64,000 bases of DNA from Eukaryota sp. TZLM1-RC (Eukaryota > Metamonada: BaSk clade): assembly GCA_040285825.1 (NCBI GenBank), contig JAUPSS010000007.1:1512501-1576500 (forward strand), written 5' to 3'. The notes beneath the pieces were generated by a model. It was not told the DNA's origin. It did no database searches and was given only the letters and a program-made list of their open reading frames with translations. The first letter of the stretch is position 1; every line of letters begins with the position of its first letter. Below, piece by piece: positions 29,800 to 41,400 of this stretch. The translations under genes and the position numbers were made by a program.

Positions 29800-31770
29800 C
29801 ACTGACAATAATACAGAACTAGACTTAGGACCGTCTTCCAAAGAATTTTCAACTTCTTTGATGTTTGGCCAACTAAAATCAGTTTTTTTTTCTAGAATAT
29901 TTTCACACAGAAAGGCAACTCCAGCGTGACCTGTCATTCATAGCTTACTTTAACCTTGGTTTTATCGATTTTATCGGTTGAACGAAAATCCAAGAGAAAT
30001 CACGGACAAAGCTATTGTGCCATGAATCATTTTTTCCTCATCTTCTATAGAAATAGAATCTGGTAACAGAACATTATTTTTATTGAAATTGAAAATCATG
30101 ACGAAAATCTTGGACATACTTTGAGCAAAACAACACATGAACTTATTTCAGGGTTCTAATTAATATAACAATTGATACGATTTACTTCAGGGTCTTCACA
30201 ACTGAAAATCCATTTGGTCAGCAATATCTGTCTCAGAAATGGCAAATAAAATGGCACTCGTAGGAGGGGGATGTGGTTTTACATCATTGCTATGGAACAA
30301 AAGTCGAAACAATGGATGATTTTCCGGTTAAGCTAAATTCCTCAATGAACCCAGAACTCTCAATACAGAAGGCTTTTCGAAAAGTTGAACAGAATAATTG
30401 AATCGCTCATTTAACAGATCAACAAAGGGTTGTTCTATACGTTTACCCTTATCATCATTGGATAATGAGTTGTTAATCAATAGCGTGTACAACTGACCAA
30501 CAGTGGTTGACGTATCTGAAAACGTATCTTGTACTTGGCAACAAAACATGATTAAAGTTGGTCAGTTTATAACTAACACCTTTCATTCTTGTTTCACTAG
30601 ACTTTGGAGGCGAGACACACTAAGGTGCCAGCGTAAGATTACATTCAGATTCAAGGTCATCCAGCTTGGTGTCATCAACGACATCCGCAAGTTGAAGGGG
30701 CAATGCACAATCAGAAAGCTTGCAAAGGATGCCCCCCGGATCCCGTTCTAAAAGTTCACAATAACATGAGGAACTCCTGAGAGTAAGAAACGGTATTGCA
30801 TCAACGCAACCTGCAGCTGCTTGCAAAACCTGCACCATTACCCTAACATTGCCGACAGATCCGCGAAGAAGAGACAAAATGTGGTCAATAAAAAAGTCTT
30901 TTTTTACCAAAATTCATATCCATACCTTTTCCTTTGTTAGGATCCTTGAATTTTATGTGTTTTCGTTGTTCCCAGTCTCCGATCCCAATAACTACTTGGC
31001 TTACTTGGACCACTTGGAATCACCAATTACAGAATTGAATCACTGCATTTTTGGGTTGTGTACACACCAACTACAATTAATCGTTCAGTCAAATTAAACT
31101 CCAAAATGATACTCATAAAGGCACTTGTAGGAGGGTGTGTGGTTTTACATCATTGCTATGCTGTTACAGATACTATCTGCACAGGAGAATGTAACAGTAG
31201 TTTTCGTGTATGAGAACGGTGTTGAAGTTGTCAAAGTATCTCAACAACACGCAAGATTTGTCTCTTCAAAACTGCGGTTTCTAACGGTGAACGTTGCTTT
31301 GACGTATTCCCTGTATTGTTCTGGACTTTTGGAACTTGAAGATTTTCCACATCTGAAATAGAATAATTGATCACAATGAGGTACAACGGAAGCACCTATG
31401 ATTTCTATACACTCTACCGAGCACGTATAGTCAGATGTTCCACATACATAATGGAAATAACACTGGATGTCAATCATTTCGACCATTTGTTGATACTTGG
31501 ATTCAGGGTGTTGTTTTTCACTTTGAGTGGAGATTTTCTGCTTTAGTTCACCCGTATTTGGTCAACAAGAATTATCGGGTCCGTGGTAACTATTATCCCT
31601 GACATTCAGGAAAAGATAAGATGCGCTCTTGACCTCTTCAGAGAAGGATCTAAAGGGTTCAGGTGTGTTATGAAGTCCAAGGATATATTGGACCAAGCGA
31701 AGAACTCCCTTCAAACATTCATCCTTTCCAACTACATCTACTTCAAAGTCCAAAGCAGATGATTTCAGTT
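29800..31770 (-). pseudogene. Dead multi-part gene of unknown family
   Basis: The minus strand carries several protein-like stretches in order: LDFEVDVVGKDECLKGVLRL and, past an in-frame TGA at 31562, a Cys-rich part (IDIQCYFHYVCGTSDYTC); then HILSLLRGSVGNVRVMVQVL and AAAGCVDAIPFLTLRSSSCY; then FSDTSTTVGQLYTLLINNSL to VLRVLGSLRNLA, and after a TAA PENHPLFRLLFHSNDVKPHP; then PDSISIEDEEKMIHGTIALS and MTGHAGVAFLCENILEKK. The segment SNDVKPH(T/P)PPTSA occurs twice (about 30.27 and 31.13 kb), so part of the gene was duplicated. The helical middle could be a HEAT/ARM-type scaffold, but I do not recognise it. Small introns might explain some breaks; the in-frame stops argue for decay. Confidence 0.45.
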
Positions 31771-33394
31771 AGTTATCATGGAGGCATGAATTTATGAATC
31801 CCATATCAAAGAATGATATGGTGTAGATTCGTTTTTACTGATTATTCTCCGCTCTGAGATCTGTCTAAATGGCTCTAAAACATCCACTTTTCCTACTAAT
31901 TGAGAGAGTTTACATTGTAATTATGTTGATGAAACAATAAATAAATGTTTATCATTGTATGAGTTTATACAACATTGTGTGAATACACACCAAATGTAAT
32001 TCAAGACCAGTGGCAATAGTGTAATGAATTTCTAGGTTGAGAAAAGGAGAACACTGGAATAACAAATTGATCACAAAGTTTTGAAGAAAAGAAAAGAAAC
32101 TGCTTCTAACATCAATTGTGAAATACATAAACCCATAATAAATATATATAAATTTTTTTAAAACATTTGGACATCAAATTGTTTGAATAGTAGAATGTGC
32201 TTTTGGCGACATGAATTTTCGTTTGTGATTTCAGTACATTTCGTGCAAACATTTTGCAATAATGTTCTGCTGCTATTGTGACTCGAGATTTCAATAGTTC
32301 TTCTGCTGTCAAGACCCACATTTCACATTGAACAATTCAAAAAGCAAAACGCATCCTCAACATTTTAATTTTCAATACAATGCAATACTGAACCAAAAAC
32401 AGAAGTCTACCTCGGATAATGGTCTACTCAACTATTTGAACAACATTTTGACCGTCTGCAGAGCGATAAAAGGTACAAATTTGTGATGAGGAATGATATT
32501 AGGTGTAAATGATGCCTTAAGTCGGCGAATTACTATAAAGATGATTTGTTTTATTTTCAAAGGTGGCAAGAATGGTGTTTTGATTGCTAGCTGAACAAAT
32601 TACACATCGAATCAAGCCAAGTCAATTGGATGTAGATTCTGTAAAATCCGAAAGTTCAAAATTGGAAAATATGAACTTTGGAACCACACCAAAAATTTTG
32701 TTTTCCAGCTTGAGCGACATTCTTTGGTCTTTCTTCTTTCGTTACTCAACTTTAAGATGAGTAAGTAACATGAAACACTACATATCCTTAGTGTCATGAT
32801 TCTTGGGGGCACAAAGGTAGATTTCACGATTTCTTCCACAGCAGACTTGCTTAGCGGATTTTACATTTGTATACCGCAAACCTTTGTACCTATAGGGTAT
32901 TTCAAGGGTTTCGTTTGACTCAATCAATCTTTTGATGTCAATTTTTCATTGATTGAGTTGATGTCTACACCGCTGTACGCTTATCTTGATGTAGATTCTT
33001 TCGTTATACAGTTTCCCTGAATAGTTCTTTTCACTAAATACATCATCTTTACTGCTACGACCATTGTTTTGAAGACTGTCATTGCAATAGAAAATATAAA
33101 TCATTCTTTTGTGTTCAATATCTGCCCTGGATCCCATAAACCTATACTTATTTTAGAACACCCTTTTTGATACTAAACTATAATATAATATGACTGTGTG
33201 TCAGGAAACTTAAATGTATATTTCAATTTAAAGTTTAGTGTTAAGTGTTCAGTGATTTCCTCATAAATTGATTTTTTTCCAAATACAGATTGAGCCAAAC
33301 AATTTTAACACTACTTTTGTTCATAGTTTTTTGCCTCAAAGAACCTATCTTATTGTAACTGTTTTGCAAAGAGGTATGATAAATCGCCTTTGTT
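31771..33394. other. Unassigned AT-rich DNA
   Basis: Short ORFs only (60-75 codons on the minus strand near 32112-32321, 32612-32839 and 32946-33137), without motifs. Nothing recognisable. Confidence 0.35.
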
Positions 33395-35440
33395 TAGAAT
33401 CCAAAATTCCAGAAATATTATACTTTTAATTGAGAAGGTCATTTCAGTTTTTAATTCCATGGTTTTGCACTTTTACATAATCTTAATGACATCTATTATG
33501 CTTTAAAAGTTCAACAAAAATCCCATATTTCTTTAACTTATTTTATTTAGGAATTTTCTGAATAATCCGATATCCGTTAGAAAAATCAAATTGACTACAT
33601 ACAGAGAAATCTTACAAGACCAAATTTAGATTTTGAAATAACAAAATGTTGAAACAAAGAGTCTAATGAGAGTTGTATGGATCAAAATGTTGTGTTTCAG
33701 TAATTGATGCGAGTAATTTATTACTCCTATTTAATTAATCGAAATAATATTGAAAGAAGTGAATCAATTCGACGCAGCAAAGTCATTTCAATGATAAGTG
33801 CACGTTTTCAATGTTCATTGCGGAATGAGAACCATTGTGTCAACCGGTGGGCAATGATAGAACATTATCTGCCTAACTTTGAACTGATAAGAAATACTTT
33901 TCCCTCAAAACACAAACTAAGTTAGGTACAATTAACCAATCCATGTATCCATGGTATTCTTATTCTTCCTCGACCATCATTGACTTTGCCAAGGATCTTT
34001 TCATATCTTTACTTAAAACTACTAACTTTTGTGTCTACTGCCTACTGTCACACTGTTGTTAACATCAGTGTAGGCATAGACTATAAGATACTCTGTTAAC
34101 TTTGACTGCTGTAGTGCTCAAACCACCCTTCATCAGTTATACATTCTTTTACTTACTCTACGTTTCACACTTCACATTACTCAATTCATTGCTCAGTCTT
34201 GCCTTCTCTCACTAGTTTCCACCTAGATTTCCTTTTATTAAATCGATTCAATGTTTTACCACCTGAGTCACATACCTATCACTTTGACTTGTTTCTTTGT
34301 CTAACAGCTTCTCTCCTCTCGCACTCCTCTCGCACTCATTTTCTATATTTCCTTGATTATCAACTCATTATTCGCCTTCACCAGCAATCGAACGCTCGAC
34401 TATTGGTTTTTAGCTCGCAGGATTCGACCCTCTACAAGACACAATTTGTTTGGTTCATTTGCCTTATTATCACATTATCATTATTTACAATTAGTCTTAG
34501 GCAAGAATTCCATTAATACCGAATGAAATGAACTTTGACTTTCCTTTTTTCTTTATTCAAAACATTTGCTGAAAATTTGTATTTCATATTTGTTGTTGAA
34601 TAAAAATAAAACAAATTGTCAAAAAAAATTTGCTGAAAAAAAAAATTAATTTTTTTGAATTTGTTTTGAATTGTTCTGCAGTTCAAGGCTTACAAACAAT
34701 TCTGATTTATGTTTTTTATTCATTTATAAAACTTTTTCATCAAGTTTTTGTTATATAATCTGCTCATTAAAGATTGTATTTCTGGTTCTTTTATTTACTT
34801 GTTGCTTGTTTAAGTTTGTCTGTAGTTAATTAAAGTTTGAGGTTTGACCCTATTTGTTAGTTGGTATTGCCAGTTTGGTATTCAGAATTTTTGATTATTC
34901 ACTAAATTGATTGTGGTTTATTACTACCCATTTTACTTTGTTAACTTTCAGTTATTTTGATGTGTCTGTTTCTTAAATCAATTGTGAATTTCCTTTAGCC
35001 AGCAGTTTTTGTCACCAATTCATGTTCTTTAATTTGTTCTCAGTCATAATTTTTTACTTGATTTTATTGTCATTTTTTTTATTTTATTGCTATCTATTGA
35101 TTTTGTTATTGTTACTGATTTACAAACGTTTGATCAGAGTCTCCACCAAATATTGAGAGTAATTCTCTTCATTTAGGGTCTCTATTCTTAAGTACATCAA
35201 CGACTGAATAATCATTAATCATTCAGTTTTTAACTGTTTGAGGTTGATTACGGTCAAGAAAAATCTGATTACATGTGTCTGTATAGTCTACATGTTTTTG
35301 GATCTTTGTAAGTTTAATACATGCAACAATTTTATTTATGAATTAAATTGAGGGTTTCTTATTTTACGTCAGAAAATTTGATTGGACTGTATTTTATTTT
35401 TATCAGTTTCTTCCTAAGGTCTACGTTGTTTTGTTTGCCA
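33395..35440. repeat. 2-kb dispersed direct repeat, copy 2
   Basis: Counterpart of 27470-29455, in the same orientation about 5.9 kb away. It carries one insertion absent from copy 1, a LINE B tail with target-site duplication at 34564-34639, so that insertion came after the duplication. Confidence 0.7.
34564..34639 (+). mobile_element. Minimal LINE B 3'-tail insertion with 12-bp target-site duplication
   Basis: The core (about 34578-34612, TGTATTTCATATTTG then TTGTTGAATAAAAATAAA) is the 3' untranslated end of family B (compare 48196-48229). It is flanked by direct repeats ATTTGCTGAAAA at 34564-34575 and 34628-34639. This is what extreme 5' truncation during target-primed reverse transcription leaves. 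No coding content. Confidence 0.7.
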
Positions 35441-36094
35441 GGAATTATTTAGAAATATTCAATTTAATATATTCTCACAATTTTCATTTATTGTGTCAGT
35501 CTGCTTAGCATATTTATTTTTATTTTTTTATTTTTTTAGCATATTTAGTCTTTGTTTCTGAAATGATGTATTAATCAACATTTTTGTTATTTACTCAAGC
35601 AAGCGTATACCAAAAAACTTTATCGATCTTGATATGTGGACATTCTCTCAATCTTGACTTTGTCAAATACCAACAAGCTGAAGATTAGTTTTGCTCTACG
35701 TTTGTAATCTGGGATATGTTACACCATATAAAAAACTTGGCCTGGGCATTTTTGATTTCAAGAATACGAGGATTAGTGAGATATTCACATTTTTTCCTCA
35801 CAAACAGCACTTCTACCAAGAGTTTGAACTTAATTGGTCAATTTTTTTTGAACTTTGACTTTCAATGCAAACTATACAACTGTTACTCAGTTGATATATA
35901 ATTGTATCAGTAGTGAAGTTTGATGTGGAAATCTGATCAGTGCTTTGAAGTTGATCCACGATGTACGATGTTATTACCGCTTAACTCGTGTCTCGATGAC
36001 TTGAGAGGATGAATGAACCTGAGAAAGAAGGAAACCAATTTCATTTCTCCTGTCTCGCAACACCAAAGCGACACTGTAGAATATCTGAATCAGG
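35441..36094. other. Unassigned spacer
   Basis: AT-rich, one 61-codon plus-strand ORF (35716-35901) with no recognisable motif. Nothing else seen. Confidence 0.35.
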
Positions 36095-37455
36095 TTAAGC
36101 CACAAGAGGACCCTGCTGATACCCAAACACAAGTCCATAACGTTGGCTTGGGTTAATGGGTTGATGATACATTTGAATGGGAGAGTCTTCAGAGGGAAGT
36201 GGTGAACTCTCTGAATTATCTAGTGGATCGCTGATGGGAATAGAACAGCCTTTTTTGATTGTATGCATCCCAATGCCTTCAACGGAAATGATGTCTGTGC
36301 AACTGCATCTCATGTATCCATTGTCTTTTAAGACATCAATACTGACATCAGGAATCTTTTTTCATCAAATGCCTTGTCAACCCAGACCGCTTAGAGAACG
36401 GTTCAGTTCTGGGGCAGAGCGAGATAAAGCAACAGAACTTTCTCTCTCTACGATTTTACAAATAGAATTTTGGACTAAATTTTCGACATCAGTAGAGACG
36501 GGATCATCCAAATTTTGGACTAAATTTTCGACATCAGTAGAGAGGGGATCATCCAAATTTTGGTCTAAAATTTCGACATCAGCAGAGAGGGGATCATCAG
36601 AATTTTGGACTAAATTTTCGACATCAGCAGAGAGGGGATCACCATAAATTTGATTAGAATTTTGGTGACTGACACAAAGGGACACAGGGCAAAAACCCCA
36701 GGATATCGATGCTTACATCAGGATGCATTTTCTTCAAGTGTCTTGTCAACCCAGACCACTTAGAGAAGGGTTCAGTTTTGGGACAGAGCGACACAAAGCA
36801 CTTGTTTACACCACTTTTTTCACTTAAATTTTGAGAATAAGGGCAAAACCCTCTTCCCACCACAGTGGTTATTTGTAGCGTCCCGGAGTTCGCCAGATCT
36901 TAGTTGTCTTTGAAGTGTCTCTCCTGGCATTACGAATTGCCAGTGTAATTTCAGTATATTCATAATGCCAACTAAGGAAGGTTGTTCATTTTCAAATGTT
37001 GACCTTGTTTGAATATTACCCATATTCTAGATAGGCTGCATTAATTAGGACGCATTAATTCCCTTCCTTGCTTCAGTTTAGGATAATCGAGTTGGCGTTG
37101 TGTGAATCGCCCCTCTTCAATTGCATCAAAAAAACGAGCATCCACTACACTTTTCAATATTCCTTCTACCAAAGTCTTGTGTTTTTTGTACATTTTTGGT
37201 CGATTCCACATTCACAACCATTTGAAAAAATGAATCGAAAGTAGGTTCAGAGGAAGGAATGGGGCAAAGTGACGGGGATTCATCAATGGCAGATTCTACA
37301 TCAGAAGGGGGAAGTATGGACCTCGGTTGCTTGTTGTGAGGTTCTGAGGAAGGAACAAAATAACTTGTGCGGCGTACTGGCATTTGGGTAAACAAGATTG
37401 AACGCGCAGGGAAAATGGTGGTTTGGTAAATTGGTGCAGGGTAAATACGGTACAC
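36095..37455 (-). pseudogene. C2H2-like zinc-finger gene remnant with internal 15-residue repeats
   Basis: Successive minus-strand frames form one gene-like series. First comes a Ser/Pro-rich part (FVPSSEPHNKQPRSILPP, SLCPIPSSEPTFDSFF) at 37455-37126. Next is a stretch ending at a finger (CFVSLCPKTEPFSKWSG, LTRHLKKMHPDVSIDIL), then four copies of DPLSADVENLVQNSD. A second copy of the finger follows (SLCPRTEPFSKRSGLTRHLM), then an acidic Ser/Pro tail (DPLDNSESSPLPSEDSPIQM) ending at 36095. The Cys-Cys...His-His spacing is that of a C2H2 finger. At least four frame changes separate the parts, and no good ATG starts the gene. It may be dead or badly sequenced. Function unknown; nucleic-acid binding is the family default. 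Confidence 0.45.
36471..36650 (-). repeat. 45-bp tandem repeat, four units, coding on the minus strand
   Basis: The marker TGG(A/T)C occurs at 36471, 36516, 36561 and 36606, an exact 45-bp period. On the minus strand each unit encodes 15 residues of the type DPLSADVENLVQNSD. The period is a multiple of three and the units differ by substitutions, several silent or conservative, which suggests it once lay in a translated frame. Confidence 0.85.
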
Positions 37456-37764
37456 GTGTTAACACTTGTACAATATACCGTTATTTTTATTTGATTAAAC
37501 GGTAGGTAAATTTATTTTAATGGGAATCGACCTTCAAAATTCGCCATCTATAATAATTACAATTACAATTTGTTTTTTAAAACAAAAAATACAAAATGAA
37601 TTTAGGAAAAATGTTGCAAATAATGATTTGTTATTTTTGTGTTATTACCAGATTTTATAGGAAATTCATGAAATAAGGAAAAATAATATTACGAAAAACA
37701 TCGATTTATAAGTCAAAACAATTACAATACAATTCAAATGCAATTCATCTGGACAAACAACCAA
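37456..37764. other. AT-rich spacer
   Basis: No ORF or repeat recognised; several short poly-T and poly-A tracts. Confidence 0.35.
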
Positions 37765-38254
37765 CTAAATCTCTTGACTGACATAACCATCATTTTTTTC
37801 TGTTTCTTGACAAAAATCTTTCATGGAGGTAAATAAACCGTTTTCTCCTCTTCTTCTATACACATCAGGATTAACAATCCATTTGTCAGAGGCAAGAAAA
37901 TGGTCCATTTCAAATTCATCATGCATTGTGATGAAGTACTGTCGGTTCTTTCCTTCACCAGTGCATGTTACGAGCATTTTTGGTTGTTCTTGCTCCGAAT
38001 GTGAACTTGCCATAAGACGTTCACATGTTCTGCGTAAATGGTTTGATGAAAAGCCAGTTGATGTGAACGTCTTTTGGCGTGCCCGTTTTCGTGGCCGTTT
38101 TTCTGAATAAGGCACCTTTGTAGGAGGAAAAGTAGGTACAGTTGGTAATTTAGTAGGAAGAGAAGGTAGAGGTTGACATTGAGTTTTTTCACAGATGAAG
38201 GATTGGTTGCTTTTGCATGAAGAACGACCATATGAAATGAATAAATTGATCCAT
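37765..38254 (-). CDS. C-terminal part of an unknown basic protein
   Basis: An open frame of about 160 codons without ATG at its start. It runs from a stop near 38255 through a Cys-containing stretch and a Pro-rich stretch (LPSLPTKLPTVPTFPPTK) into a strongly basic nuclear-localisation-like cluster (KRPRKRARQK), then a polar C-terminal part (TCTGEGKNRQYFITMHDEF, DFCQETEKNDG) ending at 37765. It probably lost its 5' part, which would lie towards the satellite array at 38.4 kb, or has an upstream exon. No family recognised. Confidence 0.4.
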
Positions 38255-38417
38255 AATTACAACTCTTGTAATGGCCATCATACTATCATCCACTCCAAAG
38301 AGACTGATGCGTCACCTTTTACACTATGTCCTCAGACACGAAGAGATGTGGACTTTGCATGTACCGATATGTTTAACAAGCGCAGCTGATTTCTTTAACC
38401 CTGCCTGGCAACCCTGC

Positions 38418-41400
38418 TTACAGCAATGGTTTTATTAGTTTTCAACATTCAATTGTATACTTCATGGTTTTTTTATATTTTTACAATTTAATGTTTGAAA
38501 ATTAATAAACTCAATTAATTCAAATATATACAAAATCAATTGAAAATGTAATCATGAGTTTGTACTGATCAAGTAACACATAGCCAACATTACTCACACA
38601 CAATTTCACACAAAGTTTGATCACAAGTTGATCACATCTAGTACATAAGGACTACATGCAACTCATCTAATCATACCAATGACCATTCAACCAATCAAAC
38701 CAATGACTACTCAAATGACCATAGCAAGGACTTTAACACCACAATTGTAATAATAATTGTCCCAAAATGGACTTTAAAGATTTGACCAACGATTGTAATA
38801 AACAACCATTGGCCAATATACGAAACTAGGAACTTCATATGAGCCTCAGTAAATCGTATCAAAAACGATACTCTTACACTTACAGCAATTGTTTTATTAG
38901 TTTACAACATTCAATTGTATACTTTTTGATTTTTTTTACTTTTTTTTACAAATTAATGTTTAAAAGTTAATAAACTCAATTAATTCAAATATATACAAAA
39001 TCAATTGAAAATGTAATCATGAGTTTGTACTGATCAAGTAACACATAGCCAACATTACTCACACACAATTTCACACAAAGTTTGATCACAAGTTGATCAC
39101 ATCTAGTACATAAGGACTACATGCAACTCATCTAATCATACCAATGACCATTCAACCAATCAAACCAATGACTACTCAAATGACCATAGCAAGGACTTTA
39201 ACACCACAATTGTAATAATAATTGTCCCAAAATGGACTTTAAAGATTTGACCAACGATTGTAATAAACAACCATTGGTCAATATACGAAACTAGGAACTT
39301 CATATGAGCCTCAGTAAATCGTATCAAAAACGATACTCTTACACTTACAGCAATTGTTTTATTAGTTTACAACATTCAATTGTATACTTTTGATTTTTTT
39401 TACTTTTTTTTACAAATTAATGTTTAAAAGTTAATACACTCAATTAATTCAAATATATACAAAATCAATTGAAAATGTAATCATGAGTTTGTACTGATCA
39501 AGTAACACATAGCCAACATTACTCACACACAATTTCACACAAAGTTTGATCACAAGTTGATCACATCTAGTACATAAGGACTACATGCAACTCATCTAAT
39601 CATACCAATGACCATTCAACCAATCAAACCAATGACTACTCAAATGACCATGGCAAGGACTTTAACACCACAATTGTTATATTGATTGTCCCAAAATGGC
39701 CTTTAAAGATTTGACCAATGATTGTAATAAACAACCATTGGTCAATATACGAAACTAGGAACTTCATATGAGCCTCAGTAAATCGTATCAAAACGATACT
39801 CTTACACTTACAGCAATTGTTTTATTAGTTTACAACATTCAATTGTATACTTTTTGATTTTTTTACTTTTTTTACAGTTTAATGTTTAAAAATTAATACA
39901 CTCAATTATTTCAAATATATACAAAATCATTTGAAAATGTAATCATGAGTTTGTACTGATCAAGTAACACATAGCCAACATTACTCACACACAATTTCAC
40001 ACAAAGTTTGATCACAAGTTGATCACATCTAGTACATAAGGACTACATGCAACTCATCTAATCATACCAATGACCATTCAACCAATCAAACCAATGACTA
40101 CTCAAATGACCATAGCAAGGACTTTAACACCACAATTGTTATATTAATTGTCCCAAAATGGACTTTAAAGATTTGACCAATGATTGTAATAAACAACCAT
40201 TGGTCAATATACGAAACTAGGAACTTCATATGAGCCTCAGTAAATCGTATCAAAAACGATACTCTTACACTTACAGCAATTGTTTTATTAGTTTACAACA
40301 TTCAATTGTATACTTTTTGATTTTTTTACTTTTTTTACAAATTAATGTTTAAAAATTAATACACTCAATTAATTCAAATATATACAAAATCATTTGAAAA
40401 TGTAATCATGAGTTTGTACTGATCAAGTAACACATAGCCAACATTACTCACACACAATTTCACACAAAGTTTGATCACAAGTTGATCACATCTAGTACAT
40501 AAGGACTACATGCAACTCATCTAATCATACCAATGACCATTCAACCAATCAAACCAATGACTACTCAAATGACCATGGCAAGGACTTTAACACCACAATT
40601 GTTATATTGATTGTCCCAAAATGGCCTTTAAAGATTTGACCAATGATTGTAATAAACAACCATTGGTCAATATACGAAACTAGGAACTTCATATGAGCCT
40701 CAGTAAATCGTATCAAAAACGATACTCTTACACTTACAGCAATTGTTTTATTAGTTTACAACATTCAATTGTATACTTTTTGATTTTTTTACTTTTTTTA
40801 CAGTTTAATGTTTAAAAATTAATACACTCAATTATTTCAAATATATACAAAATCATTTGAAAATGTAATCATGAGTTTGTACTGATCAAGTAACACATAG
40901 CCAACATTACTCACACACAATTTCACACAAAGTTTGATCACAAGTTGATCACATCTAGTACATAAGGACTACATGCAACTCATCTAATCATACCAATGAC
41001 CATTCAACCAATCAAACCAATGACTACTCAAATGACCATAGCAAGGACTTTAACACCACAATTGTTATATTAATTGTCCCAAAATGGACTTTAAAGATTT
41101 GACCAATGATTGTAATAAACAACCATTGGTCAATATACGAAACTAGGAACTTCATATGAGCCTCAGTAAATCGTATCAAAAACGATACTCTTACACTTAC
41201 AGCAATTGTTTTATTAGTTTACAACATTCAATTGTATACTTTTGATTTTTACTTTTTTACAAATTAATGTTTAAAAATTAATACACTCAATTAATTCAAA
41301 TATATACAAAATCATTTGAAAATGTAATCATGAGTTTGTACTGATCAAGTAACACATAGCCAACATTACTCACACACAATTTCACATAAAGTTTGATCAC

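Noticed and set aside
31562-31564. TGA as a recoded codon (selenocysteine or alternative code)
   Set aside because: Conserved genes here use normal stops, other stops interrupt the same remnant, and no selenocysteine element was evident. Decay is simpler.
27470-35440. LTR retrotransposon with 2-kb LTRs
   Set aside because: No TG...CA termini, no primer-binding site or polypurine tract recognised, and no gag or pol between the copies.
36177-36647. Plus-strand 156-codon ORF over the 45-bp repeat
   Set aside because: The minus strand carries the finger motifs and continues the same gene on both sides. The plus-strand ORF is a shadow of the repeat.
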